This document shows positions 1 through 8,092 of a DNA stretch of 64,000 nt, piece after piece (within the stretch, counting starts at the first letter, position 1; the number at the start of each line of letters is the position of its first letter). Where the stretch lies: the NCBI GenBank assembly GCA_944385035.1, contig CALWVV010000005.1, forward strand, positions 62,001 through 126,000, in the 5' to 3' direction. The notes under the pieces were generated by a model. It did not search any database. It saw only the letters and a list, made by a program, of their open reading frames with translations, and was not told the DNA's origin. The translations under genes were made by a program, and so were the position numbers. This stretch comes from an uncultured Oscillospiraceae bacterium. Its GTDB lineage: Bacteria > Bacillota > Clostridia > Oscillospirales > Oscillospiraceae.

Positions 1-959
1 ACTTCCTCAACACCGTCTGCACCCACATTGTGGACATTGACTACGGCAAGATCAAGATGTACGTGGGCAACTACGACTTCTGGTATGAGTCCTCCCAGCT
101 GGTGCAGCAGCTCATTAAAAACCAGAACAAGCGCAACGAGGAGAAGATCAAGGAGCTGCAGGACTTTATTTCCCGCTTCTCTGCCAACAAGTCCAAAAGC
201 AAGCAGGCTACCGCCCGGAGAAAGCTGCTGGACAAGCTCTCTGTGGAGGAGATGCCCGCCTCCTCCCGCCGCTATCCCTGGGTTGGCTTTACCCCTGACC
301 GGGAGGTGGGCAAGGACATCCTCTTTGTCACCGATGTGAGCAAGACCATCGACGGGGTGAAGGTGCTGGACAAGGTGTCCTTTATTGTGGGCCACGACGA
401 GAAGATCGCCTTTGTAGGGGACAACGAGAATGCCCATACCGCCCTGTTTAAGATCCTGGCCGGGGAGATGGAGCCCGACGAAGGCAGCGTGAAGTGGGGC
501 CAGACGGCCACCTTCTCCTACTTCCCCAAGGACAACACCCCCTACTTTGAGGACTGCGATGACAACCTGGTACAGTGGCTGCGCCAGTTCTCCCCCGATC
601 CCCAGGAGCAGTATCTCCGGGGCTTCCTGGGGCGGATGCTTTTCTCCGGGGACGAAGTTTATAAACCCGTCAAGGTGCTCTCCGGCGGAGAGAAGGTGCG
701 GTGCATGCTCTCCCGGATGATGCTCTCCGGGGCCAATGTCCTGATGCTGGACCAGCCCACCAACCACCTGGATCTGGAGTCCATTGCCGCACTGAACAAG
801 GGCCTGGAGGCCGTCAAGTGCAATGTGCTGGTGGCTTCCCATGACCATCAGCTCATCCAGACCGTCTGCAACCGGGTCTTTGACTTTACCGCCGATGGAA
901 AGCTCATTGACCGGAAGATGACCTATGACGAATATCTGGACAGCCAGAAGGAAGCGTAA
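1..959 (+). CDS. ABC-F family ATP-binding protein, 5'-truncated
   Basis: The reading frame is already open at the left edge, so only the last 318 residues are seen; codons are in frame from base 3. ABC-F proteins are soluble twin-ATPase proteins that act on ribosomes in translation or antibiotic protection. The visible part holds the end of the first nucleotide-binding domain, the charged linker, and the second domain with an ABC signature LSGGEKVR (about nt 678-701) and a Walker B/D-loop LMLDQPTNHLD (about nt 741-775). The second Walker A region reads GDNENAHTALF, so the usual lysine is replaced by histidine. There is no membrane segment. A strong terminator follows 7 bases after the stop. 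Family assignment is firm; the exact subgroup is not. Confidence 0.93.
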   Translation, partial: FLNTVCTHIVDIDYGKIKMYVGNYDFWYESSQLVQQLIKNQNKRNEEKIKELQDFISRFSANKSKSKQATARRKLLDKLSVEEMPASSRRYPWVGFTPDREVGKDILFVTDVSKTIDGVKVLDKVSFIVGHDEKIAFVGDNENAHTALFKILAGEMEPDEGSVKWGQTATFSYFPKDNTPYFEDCDDNLVQWLRQFSPDPQEQYLRGFLGRMLFSGDEVYKPVKVLSGGEKVRCMLSRMMLSGANVLMLDQPTNHLDLESIAALNKGLEAVKCNVLVASHDHQLIQTVCNRVFDFTADGKLIDRKMTYDEYLDSQKEA

Positions 960-966
960 TCAAAAT

Positions 967-1000
967 GGCCAGCCGTACTTCCGTACGGCTGGCCGTTTTT
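967..1000 (+). terminator. Intrinsic terminator after the ABC-F gene
   Basis: A perfect 12-bp stem (967-978 with 983-994) closes a TTCC loop and is followed directly by GTTTTT. This is a textbook Rho-independent terminator and separates the ABC-F gene from the transporter gene downstream. Confidence 0.93.
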
Positions 1001-1030
1001 GATGAAAAAGGGGAAAAATGTGGAAAGCGG

Positions 1031-1060
1031 TTGACGCATACAAAATGTTTCGGGTATAAT
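1031..1060 (+). promoter_or_regulatory. Sigma-A promoter for the Na/Pi cotransporter gene
   Basis: TTGACG at 1031-1036 and TATAAT at 1055-1060 are separated by 18 bases, a near-consensus housekeeping promoter located about 70 bases before the start codon. Confidence 0.85.
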
Positions 1061-1130
1061 ACATAATGGAATTATTTCGAAATATAGAACGAAATGATGC
1101 GGGGTTTCCGCAGAAGGGATTTTGGAAGAT

Positions 1131-2819
1131 ATGGATATTACACACATACTGGCGCTGCTAGGTGGACTTGCGCTGTTCCTGCACGGGATGCAGATGATGA
1201 GTTCCGGTCTGGAGGCGGCTGCCGGCAACCGGATGAAGAACATCCTGGAGCGGCTGACCGCCAACCGTTTCCTGGGCGTGCTGGTGGGCGCGGCCATCAC
1301 CGCTGTCATTCAGTCCTCCTCTGCCACCACGGTCATGGTGGTGGGCTTTGTCAACGCAGGGATGATGACCCTCAACCAGGCGGTGTGGATCATCATGGGT
1401 GCCAACATCGGTACCACGGTGACGGGATTGCTCATCGCTTTGGATGTGGGTGAGCTGGCCCCCTTCTTTGCCTTTATCGGCGTAGCACTGATGGTCTTTG
1501 TGAAGGAGCCGAAGCTCCAGCACATTGGCCAGATCCTGGCCGGCCTGGGCGTGCTGTTTTTGGGCATGGGCATGATGAGCGATTCCATGGTTCCCCTGCG
1601 GGAGTCGGAGAGCTTCATTCGCCTGATGTCCACCTTCTCCAACCCCATTTTGGGTATTTTGGCCGGTGCTGGCTTTACTGCGGTGATCCAGTCCTCCTCC
1701 GCCTCGGTGGGTATTCTTCAGGCCCTGGCCAACAGCGGCGTGATCGGTTTGTCCAGCGCGGTGTTTGTCCTGTTTGGTCAGAACATTGGTACCTGTATCA
1801 CGGCCGTTCTGGCCTCCATCGGCACCAACCGCAACGCCAAACGGACCACCATTATCCACCTGATGTTCAATATCATCGGTACCATCATTTTCACCATTTT
1901 GTTCCTGTTGTTCCCCATTGCCCAAGTGATTGACGGCAGCATGGTGCTCCAGGGGAGCGTGGGCAGCTTCCTGTCCAACGTACTGCCCGGCACGCCGGCC
2001 GGTCAGATCGCCCTGATTCACACCAGCTTCAACGTCATCACCACCCTGCTCCTGCTGCCTCTGGGCAACTACCTGGCCAAGCTGGCCGTGTGGATCCTGC
2101 CCGAGCAGGTCCACGAGCAGGAAGAGGGCACCATGCACCTGGAGTATTTGGCCCCGGTTTCTGCCAGCGGCAAAGAGGGCGGCCTGGGCCTGTCCGCCAT
2201 TGTGGTGGACCAGCTGCGCAATGAGCTGCACCGGATGCTGAGCATGGCCAGGGACAACGTGGAGGCCGGCTTTGAGGCCGTCCTGGCCCGCGACCCTGAA
2301 CAGCTGGAGGCTGTGGAGCAGCGGGAAGAGTATATCGACTTCCTGAACCGGGAGATCTCCCGCTATGTTTCCCACCTGATCTCTATTGAGACCAACGAGC
2401 AGGATTCCCGCGTGGTCAGCAGCTTCTTTACCATTTCGGGCAACATTGAGCGCATTGCCGACCATGCGGACAACCTGGCCGGGTACACCCGAATGCTGGT
2501 GGCCAAGAACATCAAGCTCTCCTCCATCGCCCAGAAAGAGGTGGAGCAGATGCGGGATGTGTCCATGGAGGCCGTCACCACCCTGCTGGACCGGCAGGCA
2601 GGCGGGCCGGAGTGGCTGGCGGACGTGGCCCAAATCGAGCAGAAAATTGACGACATGACCGACGAGTACCGCCGCAGCCAGCTCGTGCGCATGCGGGACG
2701 GGATCTGCTCCGACGAGGCCTGTATCCTCTATTCTGAGCTGCTTACCGACTTTGAACGAATCGGCGACCATGTGCTTAACATTGCACAGGAGCTGACCAA
2801 GTCCAGAACCAATCTGTAA
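1131..2819 (+). CDS. Na/Pi cotransporter family protein (NptA/PhoU-like)
   Basis: A membrane protein of about 562 residues. The N-terminal half (to about residue 310) carries the two inverted Na/Pi-cotransporter repeats, each with the family signature QSSSATT or QSSSAS and hydrophobic helices. The C-terminal part (about 350-555) is a soluble PhoU-like helical domain with the motif ERIGDHVLNIA. Family members import phosphate with sodium, and the PhoU-like domain is thought to regulate this. The start is uncertain: ATG at 1131 is chosen because the purine-rich GAAGGGA at 1113-1119 is better spaced from it than from the in-frame TTG at 1122. It sits alone between two terminator-like hairpins. 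Confidence 0.93.
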   Translation: MDITHILALLGGLALFLHGMQMMSSGLEAAAGNRMKNILERLTANRFLGVLVGAAITAVIQSSSATTVMVVGFVNAGMMTLNQAVWIIMGANIGTTVTGLLIALDVGELAPFFAFIGVALMVFVKEPKLQHIGQILAGLGVLFLGMGMMSDSMVPLRESESFIRLMSTFSNPILGILAGAGFTAVIQSSSASVGILQALANSGVIGLSSAVFVLFGQNIGTCITAVLASIGTNRNAKRTTIIHLMFNIIGTIIFTILFLLFPIAQVIDGSMVLQGSVGSFLSNVLPGTPAGQIALIHTSFNVITTLLLLPLGNYLAKLAVWILPEQVHEQEEGTMHLEYLAPVSASGKEGGLGLSAIVVDQLRNELHRMLSMARDNVEAGFEAVLARDPEQLEAVEQREEYIDFLNREISRYVSHLISIETNEQDSRVVSSFFTISGNIERIADHADNLAGYTRMLVAKNIKLSSIAQKEVEQMRDVSMEAVTTLLDRQAGGPEWLADVAQIEQKIDDMTDEYRRSQLVRMRDGICSDEACILYSELLTDFERIGDHVLNIAQELTKSRTNL

Positions 2820-2828
2820 GATACAAAG

Positions 2829-2855
2829 GCGCCGCCGGGCTTGGTCCGGCGGCGC
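2829..2855 (+). terminator. GC-rich hairpin after the Na/Pi cotransporter gene
   Basis: A 10-bp stem (2829-2838 with 2846-2855) lies just after the stop codon. It lacks a good T-run, so it may be a weak terminator or only an mRNA-stabilising hairpin. Confidence 0.5.
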
Positions 2856-2875
2856 TTGCGCTTGGAAGGGAATAC

Positions 2876-2904
2876 TTGACGAAACCCCATGGGGGCGCTA
2901 TCAT
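2876..2904 (+). promoter_or_regulatory. Sigma-A promoter for the alpha-hydroxy-acid enzyme gene
   Basis: TTGACG (2876-2881), a 17-base spacer and TATCAT (2899-2904) lie about 30 bases before the start codon. Confidence 0.75.
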
Positions 2905-2933
2905 TTGGAACGTAGTAATAGGAGGGATATTCC

Positions 2934-3947
2934 ATGACATATCAGCAAGTGTTAGAGGCCGCCCGTACCTGCAGCGGCCCTTACTGCAAGGCCTGCCCGG
3001 TATGCAATGGCCGGGCCTGTAAGAATGCCGTGCCCGGTCCCGGCGCCAAGGGGAGCGGCACGGTAGCTATCCGTAACTATGAGGCCTGGCAGGATGTGTG
3101 CCTCAATATGGACACCATCTGCTCCAATGGAGGGGCAGATACCAGCTTTACCTTGTTTGGCCAGACCTATGACCTGCCGGTCTTTGCCGGGCCGGTAGGG
3201 GCAGTGAAGCTCCACTATGGGGAGAAATATACCGACCAGGAGTATAACGATATCTTGGTCCCCGCCTGCGCCAAAGCCGGAATTGCCGCCTTTACCGGGG
3301 ACGGCACCGACCCCAGTGTGTTTTCCGCGGCAGCCAAAGCGATCGGTGCAAATGAAGGAAAGGGGATCCCCACAGTGAAGCCCTGGGACCGGGACACCCT
3401 GTTTGCCAAGCTGGACGCAGGAAAGGCCTCCGGTGCCCGGATGTTTGCCATGGACATCGATGCGGCGGGTCTGCCCTTCCTGAAGGGACTCAATCCCCCC
3501 GCTGGGTCCAAGACGGTGAGTGAGCTGCGGGAGGTCATTGAGTATGCAAAGGTACCCTTTATCATCAAGGGTATTATGACCGTGAAGGGGGCCAAGAAGG
3601 CCCTGGAGGCCGGAGCGGCCGGCATCGTAGTGTCCAACCACGGCGGACGGGTACAGGACGGTGTGCCCGCTACGGCGGAGGTTCTGCCTGCCATTGCGGA
3701 GGCGGTGAAGGGACAGATGACCATCTTTGTGGACGGCGGACTGCGCAGCGGTGTAGATATCTGCAAGGCCCTGGCCCTGGGGGCGGATGCGTGCATCCTG
3801 GCACGGCCCTATGTGACTGCTGTATATGGCGGCGGAGAAGAGGGGGTCCGGCTGCTTACCCAGAAGCTGAAGGGAGAGCTGGAGGACACCATGGCCATGT
3901 GCGGGGTCCATTCCCTGAGCGAAATCAGCCGTGAGATGATCTTCTAA
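2934..3947 (+). CDS. Alpha-hydroxy-acid oxidizing protein (FMN-dependent)
   Basis: A soluble 337-residue TIM-barrel flavoenzyme of the glycolate oxidase/lactate dehydrogenase family, which oxidises 2-hydroxy acids with FMN. Diagnostic features are the active-site histidine motif SNHGGRVQDG (about residues 232-241) and the FMN phosphate-binding FVDGGLRSG (about 265-273). An N-terminal cysteine cluster (C13, C18, C21, C24, C29) precedes the barrel and is not part of classical lactate oxidases; it could bind a metal or Fe-S centre. ATG 2934 follows a good AGGAGGGA site. It is monocistronic, with its own promoter and terminators. The substrate cannot be assigned. Confidence 0.87.
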   Translation: MTYQQVLEAARTCSGPYCKACPVCNGRACKNAVPGPGAKGSGTVAIRNYEAWQDVCLNMDTICSNGGADTSFTLFGQTYDLPVFAGPVGAVKLHYGEKYTDQEYNDILVPACAKAGIAAFTGDGTDPSVFSAAAKAIGANEGKGIPTVKPWDRDTLFAKLDAGKASGARMFAMDIDAAGLPFLKGLNPPAGSKTVSELREVIEYAKVPFIIKGIMTVKGAKKALEAGAAGIVVSNHGGRVQDGVPATAEVLPAIAEAVKGQMTIFVDGGLRSGVDICKALALGADACILARPYVTAVYGGGEEGVRLLTQKLKGELEDTMAMCGVHSLSEISREMIF

Positions 3948-3967
3948 TTTAAAAAGAGCCAGCAATA

Positions 3968-3994
3968 GGCCCCGATTCCAGTGGAATCGGGGCC
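3968..3994 (+). terminator. Hairpin after the alpha-hydroxy-acid enzyme gene
   Basis: A 12-bp perfect stem (3968-3979 with 3983-3994) around a three-base loop. The T-run is poor; the second hairpin 20 bases on probably completes termination. Confidence 0.55.
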
Positions 3995-4010
3995 TGCCTG
4001 TTGAACATAA

Positions 4011-4045
4011 AAAACCTCGGCTGCTGATAAGCAGCCGAGGTTTTT
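4011..4045. terminator. Bidirectional terminator between convergent genes
   Basis: A 10-bp stem (4015-4024 with 4031-4040) is flanked by A-run and T-run, so it can stop transcription of the plus-strand flavoenzyme gene and of the minus-strand rpsR operon. Confidence 0.9.
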
Positions 4046-4052
4046 ACCTATA

Positions 4053-4298
4053 TTAGTCGGTCACATAGGGCAGCAGAGCGATCTGACGGGCACGCTTGAT
4101 GGCCTCGGTCAGCTGGCGCTGATGCATGGCGCAGGTGCCGGTGGTGCGGCGGGGCAGGATCTTGGCCCGCTCGGAAATGAACCGGCGCAGCTTGGCGGCG
4201 TCCTTGTAATCGATGCACTCCACCTTCTCGGCACAGAAGGCACAGACCTTACGGCGCTTGCGGCCGCGGGGAGCTCTATTATCACGTTCCATAGCCAT
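4053..4298 (-). CDS. rpsR: 30S ribosomal protein S18
   Basis: An 81-residue basic protein of the small ribosomal subunit that binds S6 and 16S rRNA on the platform. The core ([40 protein letters not shown]) matches S18 throughout. Four cysteines in a C-x2-C ... C ... C pattern suggest the zinc-binding form. It is the last gene of the rpsF-ssb-rpsR operon, the usual bacterial order, 38 bases after ssb. An internal ATG two codons in (MER) is an alternative start; the ribosome-binding purines AAGGAGG lie upstream of both. Confidence 0.97.
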   Translation of the reverse strand: MAMERDNRAPRGRKRRKVCAFCAEKVECIDYKDAAKLRRFISERAKILPRRTTGTCAMHQRQLTEAIKRARQIALLPYVTD

Positions 4299-4336
4299 GG
4301 ATTTAACCTCCTTCTTACGACCTTATATGGTCAAAG

Positions 4337-4819
4337 TCAAAACGGCAGCTCGCCGTCGTCATCAGAAAGCTCGGCAAACTGGTCGCCGTCCGCAGGGGGG
4401 GCGCCGTAGCCGGAGGGGGCAGCGGGAGCGGAGTAACCGCCGGCGGCATAGCCGCCCTGGTGAAAGCCGGTGGAGTAGCTGCCACCGTCGCCGTCTCGCT
4501 TGGAGTCGCCGAAGTAGATGTTGTCCGCAATGACCTCGGCAGTGCGGCGCTTGCCGCCGTCCTTGTCGGTCCAATCGCGGATCTGCAGCCGGCCCTCTAC
4601 CACAGCCATACGGCCCTTGGTGAAGTAGCGGCTGACAAACTCGGCGGTTTGGCGCCAGGCCACCACGTCGATGAAATCGGTGGTACGCTCGCCGGTGGAC
4701 TTATCCTTGAAATCCCGGTCAACGGCCAGGGAGAAGGAAGCCACGGGAGTGCCGGTCTGGGTACGCCGAAGCTCAGGGTCACGGGTCAGACGACCCATGA
4801 GGAAGATCTTGTTGAGCAT
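4337..4819 (-). CDS. ssb: Single-stranded DNA-binding protein
   Basis: 160 residues. The OB-fold domain (about 1-108) begins with MLNKIFLMGRLTRDPELR and contains the conserved segments SLAVDR and TTDFIDVVAWR. A low-complexity Gly/Ser/Ala-rich linker follows, and the protein ends in the acidic tip DDDGELPF that recruits partner proteins in replication and repair. It coats single-stranded DNA in the cytoplasm. It lies between rpsF (15-base gap) and rpsR in the conserved operon. Confidence 0.97.
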   Translation of the reverse strand: MLNKIFLMGRLTRDPELRRTQTGTPVASFSLAVDRDFKDKSTGERTTDFIDVVAWRQTAEFVSRYFTKGRMAVVEGRLQIRDWTDKDGGKRRTAEVIADNIYFGDSKRDGDGGSYSTGFHQGGYAAGGYSAPAAPSGYGAPPADGDQFAELSDDDGELPF

Positions 4820-4834
4820 CTGGAAAAGACCTCC

Positions 4835-5131
4835 TTACTGGTCCTTGCAGACGATCATGGAGCGCATCACGCCGTCGGTGATCCGGAAAATACGGTCCAG
4901 CTCGGCGGGGATCGCGGCGGCGGCGGTGAAGGTCATCAGGACATAGTAGCCCTCCATCAGGTCGTCGATGGGATAGGCCAGACGGCGCTTGCCCCACTCA
5001 TCAACCTCGGTGACAGTGCCGTTGGCCTCGACCACGGCCTTGAACTTCTCCACCAGGGCGGCGATCTGCTCCTCGCTCATATCGGGCTTCAGGATGTAGA
5101 CAGCCTCGTAGTTGGAATTGATTTTTGCCAT
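4835..5131 (-). CDS. rpsF: 30S ribosomal protein S6
   Basis: 98 residues, starting MAKINSNYEAVYILKP at the ATG at 5131, which sits 8 bases after a perfect AAGGAGGTG site. The conserved S6 core (VDEWGKRRLAYPIDD, EGYYVLMTF, ELDRIFRITDGVMRSMIV) is complete. S6 pairs with S18 on the 30S platform. It is first in the rpsF-ssb-rpsR operon and is preceded by a structured leader of about 80 bases that may carry the S6:S18 autoregulatory element. An upstream in-frame extension to 5191 is rejected because it ignores the ribosome binding site. Confidence 0.96.
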   Translation of the reverse strand: MAKINSNYEAVYILKPDMSEEQIAALVEKFKAVVEANGTVTEVDEWGKRRLAYPIDDLMEGYYVLMTFTAAAAIPAELDRIFRITDGVMRSMIVCKDQ

Positions 5132-5212
5132 GTTTTTGCACCTCCTTATGGACATATGGCCCCCGGATTCTTGCCGGGAGCAAGGAAACACTGTCTCACC
5201 ATAGAGACAGGC
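5132..5212 (-). promoter_or_regulatory. Candidate S6:S18 leader (autoregulatory 5' UTR of rpsF)
   Basis: The untranslated leader between the predicted transcription start and rpsF contains a CTGTCT/AGACAG hairpin (5191-5210), a CCCGG/CCGGG stem further down and complementary CTATGG/CCATA segments that could close an outer stem. Many bacteria regulate this operon by S6:S18 binding to such a leader with a CCG element. The match is by position and general shape only; no covariance model was run. Confidence 0.35.
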
Positions 5213-5218
5213 TTAATT

Positions 5219-5246
5219 ATTATACCGAAAACAGGGGAAATGTCAA
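5219..5246 (-). promoter_or_regulatory. Sigma-A promoter of the rpsF-ssb-rpsR operon
   Basis: Read on the minus strand: TTGACA (5246-5241), a 16-base spacer and TATAAT (5224-5219), both hexamers at full consensus, as expected for a ribosomal protein operon. Confidence 0.9.
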
Positions 5247-5275
5247 GGAAAAATTTAAAAATTTTTCCTGCCAAT

Positions 5276-5300
5276 AAAAAATGGGCGGCTTTCGCCGCCC
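5276..5300 (-). terminator. Terminator of the PTS EIIC-like gene
   Basis: On the minus strand a GGGCGGC stem, GAAA tetraloop and GCCGCCC arm (5300-5283) are followed by ATTTTTT. Confidence 0.9.
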
Positions 5301-5313
5301 AAAGATGGCATTT

Positions 5314-6381
5314 TCAGTTGGGAAGGGTCAGGTCGCCCTCCTTGATCCAGCCCAGCTTCCGGCAGACCTGGCAGAAAACCCAGGACAGCAGGGCGGGCAG
5401 GACAAAGCAGATGAGGAGCATTCCCAGCCAATCAAAGGAGGTGGGGGCGATGGCCACAGCGCCCTTGGCCAGGGCATCCCCACTGGGGGCAAGCCAGCCG
5501 GTCCACACCCCGATGGGCCCGCACAGGCCGCAGGTACCCATACCGGAGTTGATGGCCGCCCCATTCATCTCCAGACCAAAGATGCAGGTGGCGATGGGGC
5601 CGGTGATGGCGGAGGCCAGGGTGGCGGGAATCCAGATCCGGGGATTGCGGACGATGTTGGGCATTTGGAGCATGGAGGTGCCCAGCCCCTGGCTCACCAG
5701 GCCGCCCCAGCGGTTTTCCCGGAAGGACATCACCGCAAAGCCCACCATCTGGGCGCAGCACCCGGCCACGGCAGCCCCCCCGGCCAGGCCGGTGAGCTTC
5801 AGCACCGAGCAGATGGCGGCGGAGGAGATGGGCAGGGTGAGGGCCACGCCCACCAGCACGGAGACGGCGATGCCCATCCAGAAGGGCTGGAGCTTGGTGG
5901 CCCGGTCGATCATGTCCCCAAAGGCGGAGGCGCCCGCCCCAATGGGAGGTGCGATGAGTTTGGCCAGGGCTACACCGATAAGAATGGTCACGCCGGGAGT
6001 GACCAGAATGTCGATCTTAGTCTCTTTGGACACCGCCTTGCCGCACTCCGCGGCAATGATGGCGATAATGAGTACCGCCAGCGGTCCGCCTGCGCCGCCC
6101 TCGGCATTGGCGGCCCAGCCCACGGCGGCCAGGGAGAAGAGGACCATGGGGTCGGCCTTCAGGGCATAGCCGATGGCCACCGCCATGGCGGGACCGGAGA
6201 CAGCCATGGCATAGGTGCCGATGTCAATGAGATACTGGACGGACAGCTGCTGCCCCAGGGTCTTGATGATGGTGCCGATGAGCAGGGAGCAGAACAAGCC
6301 CTGGGCCATGGCTCCCAAAGCATCGATGCCGTAGCGCTTGGCGGAAATCTCAATGTTTTTCCGCTTGAAAAATTCGTTCAT
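5314..6381 (-). CDS. PTS EIIC-like membrane protein (PTS_EIIC_2 type)
   Basis: 355 residues starting MNEFFKRKNIEISAKRYGIDALGAMAQGLF, with about nine hydrophobic segments rich in Gly, Ala and Pro, including GAGASAFGDMIDR in the middle. This matches the PTS-transporter-like family often labelled 'putative toxin regulator' in Clostridia, a stand-alone sugar-permease-like membrane protein without EIIA or EIIB domains. No phosphotransfer components are adjacent, so sugar transport is unproven. ATG 6381 is preceded by an AAAGGTGATC site; a longer frame to 6462 would cross the promoter and is rejected. Confidence 0.85.
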   Translation of the reverse strand: MNEFFKRKNIEISAKRYGIDALGAMAQGLFCSLLIGTIIKTLGQQLSVQYLIDIGTYAMAVSGPAMAVAIGYALKADPMVLFSLAAVGWAANAEGGAGGPLAVLIIAIIAAECGKAVSKETKIDILVTPGVTILIGVALAKLIAPPIGAGASAFGDMIDRATKLQPFWMGIAVSVLVGVALTLPISSAAICSVLKLTGLAGGAAVAGCCAQMVGFAVMSFRENRWGGLVSQGLGTSMLQMPNIVRNPRIWIPATLASAITGPIATCIFGLEMNGAAINSGMGTCGLCGPIGVWTGWLAPSGDALAKGAVAIAPTSFDWLGMLLICFVLPALLSWVFCQVCRKLGWIKEGDLTLPN

Positions 6382-6444
6382 AGGATCACCTTTACCACAC
6401 AAAACTAAATAGACTGTACAGGTGTCAAGACAGTCACAGGGCTT

Positions 6445-6472
6445 ATTATAACCGAAGAACAAAATTTGTCAA
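6445..6472 (-). promoter_or_regulatory. Sigma-A promoter of the PTS EIIC-like gene
   Basis: On the minus strand TTGACA (6472-6467), 16 bases, TATAAT (6450-6445). A second TTGACA at 6428-6423 lies downstream, but I see no convincing -10 for it. Confidence 0.85.
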
Positions 6473-6480
6473 GAACGCAA

Positions 6481-6511
6481 AAAAACCGCCTCCGGCTTAT
6501 GCCGGAGGCGG
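6481..6511 (-). terminator. Terminator of the SLH-GH25 gene
   Basis: A perfect 11-bp stem (6511-6501 with 6496-6486 on the minus strand), ATAA loop and a T-run. Confidence 0.93.
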
Positions 6512-6519
6512 TGGAAGGG

Positions 6520-7944
6520 TTATGTCCGGTTCCACTTGGAAAAAACGGTCAGGCACAGGTCCAGATCCACATTTCCTTCGATGCCCGGCACAGAGCCGGT
6601 GCTGGAATACTGCCACATGTCATAGTGGTAGCGGAAGCTGGTGGGCTCCCGGTCCTTGGTGTAGTGGGCCAGCCAGAAGGGGTAGTTCTGCAGGTACTCC
6701 AGCTGGATGCCCCCCGCGTACACCTTGGAGGGGCTGCCGTAAGTCATGGGCAGGTAGCCGGCATCCTCAATGATCTTGCAGAAGGCCAGGGCACACTTTG
6801 TCACCGTCTCGCCGTCGGTGTCCTTGGTGCGGGAATCCTCATCGTTGACGCTCTCCCAGTCAAAGACCACGGGGTAGGTGATGTCGTAATCCTTGATCCA
6901 TTCCAGCAGCAGATAGGCCTCCTGCTGGGCCTCCTCCACGGTGACGGCCTGGGAGAAGAAGTAGACGCCCACCTCCAGGCCGTTGGCCAGGGCCTGCTGC
7001 ATGTTATAGTCAAAATAGGCGTCCTTGTTGAGGGTGGGGTTATAGTAGCCCCGGTAGCCTGCACGGATCATGGCAAAGTCCACCCCGGAGGCGGCCACCT
7101 GGGCCCAGTCGATCTGCTTTTGGTGGGAGGAGACGTCCACGCCGATGAAGCTGGAAGCGTCGCCGCGGTAGGTGAGGTACCTGCCGTTGGAGACAAAAGC
7201 GGAGTTATCGTAGGTGTTGGGAGCGATGGGGCTGGTCTCGGGGTCCGGGTCGGGGATATGGATGAACAGCCGGTCGTAGGTGCGCAGAATGGCGGCACCC
7301 TCGGCCCGTGTGGTATAGCCGGCGTAGTCAAAGGAGCCGTCCTCCTTGCCGCTCATCAGGCCCACATACCACACCCATTCCACTGCGTTGATGGCCCAGC
7401 GGGAGACCTGCTTCAAATCGGTAAAGGGGGCGGCCGCCTGGGAGAGCTTTCTTCCCTGGGCCTGCCAGAAAATGGCGGCAATCTGTTCCCGTGTGATGGG
7501 GGTGTCGGGGCCAAAGGTGCCGTCGTCATAGCCGCCGATGATCCCCTCCTGGTACGCCCAGAGAATGGCGTCGGCATAGGGAGAAGCGGGGTCTACATCG
7601 GAGAAGGGATATTCGGCGGTGGGGGCGTCCTCTTCGTCCACCTGCTCAGAGCCGCTGTCGTAATCTTTCCCTTCCAGGGTGACCTCCGGCTCGTCCGCCA
7701 GGCGGTAGAGGGCCTCGGCCAGAACACCACGGGTCATCAGCTCGTTGGGAGCAAAGGAGGTGGAGGATACGCCGTCCATAATCTGGTGGCTCCAGCAATA
7801 TTCCACCGCATCTTCATACCAGGACCCGTCCGCCACATCCTCGTAGGGCATTCCGGCGGCCAGGGCCATTGGGGTGGTCAGGATCAAAGCGGCGGCCAAA
7901 ACGGCGGCCAGGAGGGCGCGCGGCCCCCGGAAGGGTAAGTTCAT
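6520..7944 (-). CDS. S-layer-homology domain GH25 lysozyme
   Basis: 474 residues. A signal peptide (first about 30 residues, ending in LAAG) directs export. Three SLH modules follow (about 32-230; for example FSDVDPASPYADAILWAYQEGIIGG and the TRGVLAEALYRL / TREQIAAIFWQAQG / TRAEGAAILRTYD helices), which anchor proteins to cell-wall polymers. The C-terminal half (about 255-474) is a glycoside hydrolase 25 domain: FIGVDVSSHQKQIDWAQV, FAMIRAGYRG, GVYFFSQA and the catalytic PVVFDWES. The enzyme should cleave peptidoglycan at the cell surface. It is monocistronic, with its own promoter and terminator. ATG 7944 follows AGAAAGGA. Confidence 0.94.
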   Translation of the reverse strand: MNLPFRGPRALLAAVLAAALILTTPMALAAGMPYEDVADGSWYEDAVEYCWSHQIMDGVSSTSFAPNELMTRGVLAEALYRLADEPEVTLEGKDYDSGSEQVDEEDAPTAEYPFSDVDPASPYADAILWAYQEGIIGGYDDGTFGPDTPITREQIAAIFWQAQGRKLSQAAAPFTDLKQVSRWAINAVEWVWYVGLMSGKEDGSFDYAGYTTRAEGAAILRTYDRLFIHIPDPDPETSPIAPNTYDNSAFVSNGRYLTYRGDASSFIGVDVSSHQKQIDWAQVAASGVDFAMIRAGYRGYYNPTLNKDAYFDYNMQQALANGLEVGVYFFSQAVTVEEAQQEAYLLLEWIKDYDITYPVVFDWESVNDEDSRTKDTDGETVTKCALAFCKIIEDAGYLPMTYGSPSKVYAGGIQLEYLQNYPFWLAHYTKDREPTSFRYHYDMWQYSSTGSVPGIEGNVDLDLCLTVFSKWNRT

Positions 7945-7988
7945 AGTGCGAGTCCTTTCTATGTCGGTCAGTCAGATGGTGCTTCTCC

Positions 7989-8018
7989 AGTATAACACTT
8001 TATGGAAACCAAACTCAA
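7989..8018 (-). promoter_or_regulatory. Promoter of the SLH-GH25 gene
   Basis: On the minus strand TTGAGT (8018-8013), 18 bases, TATACT (7994-7989), about 45 bases before the start codon. Confidence 0.6.
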
Positions 8019-8039
8019 CCGTTTTTTCCTGGAAAATAC

Positions 8040-8087
8040 AAAAAAAGACAAGCCCCCAAACTCCGGATTTCTTCGGAATTCGGGGGC
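8040..8087 (-). terminator. Candidate terminator of the WYL regulator gene
   Basis: An imperfect hairpin with an outer GCCCCC/GGGGGC stem (8052-8057 with 8082-8087) and an inner TCCGGA/TTCGGA pairing is followed on the minus strand by a T7 run. Confidence 0.65.
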
Positions 8088-8092
8088 GGAGG

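Noticed and set aside
4460-6169. 569-codon open frame on the plus strand
   Set aside because: Antisense to ssb, rpsF and the PTS EIIC-like gene, and crosses the rpsF promoter.
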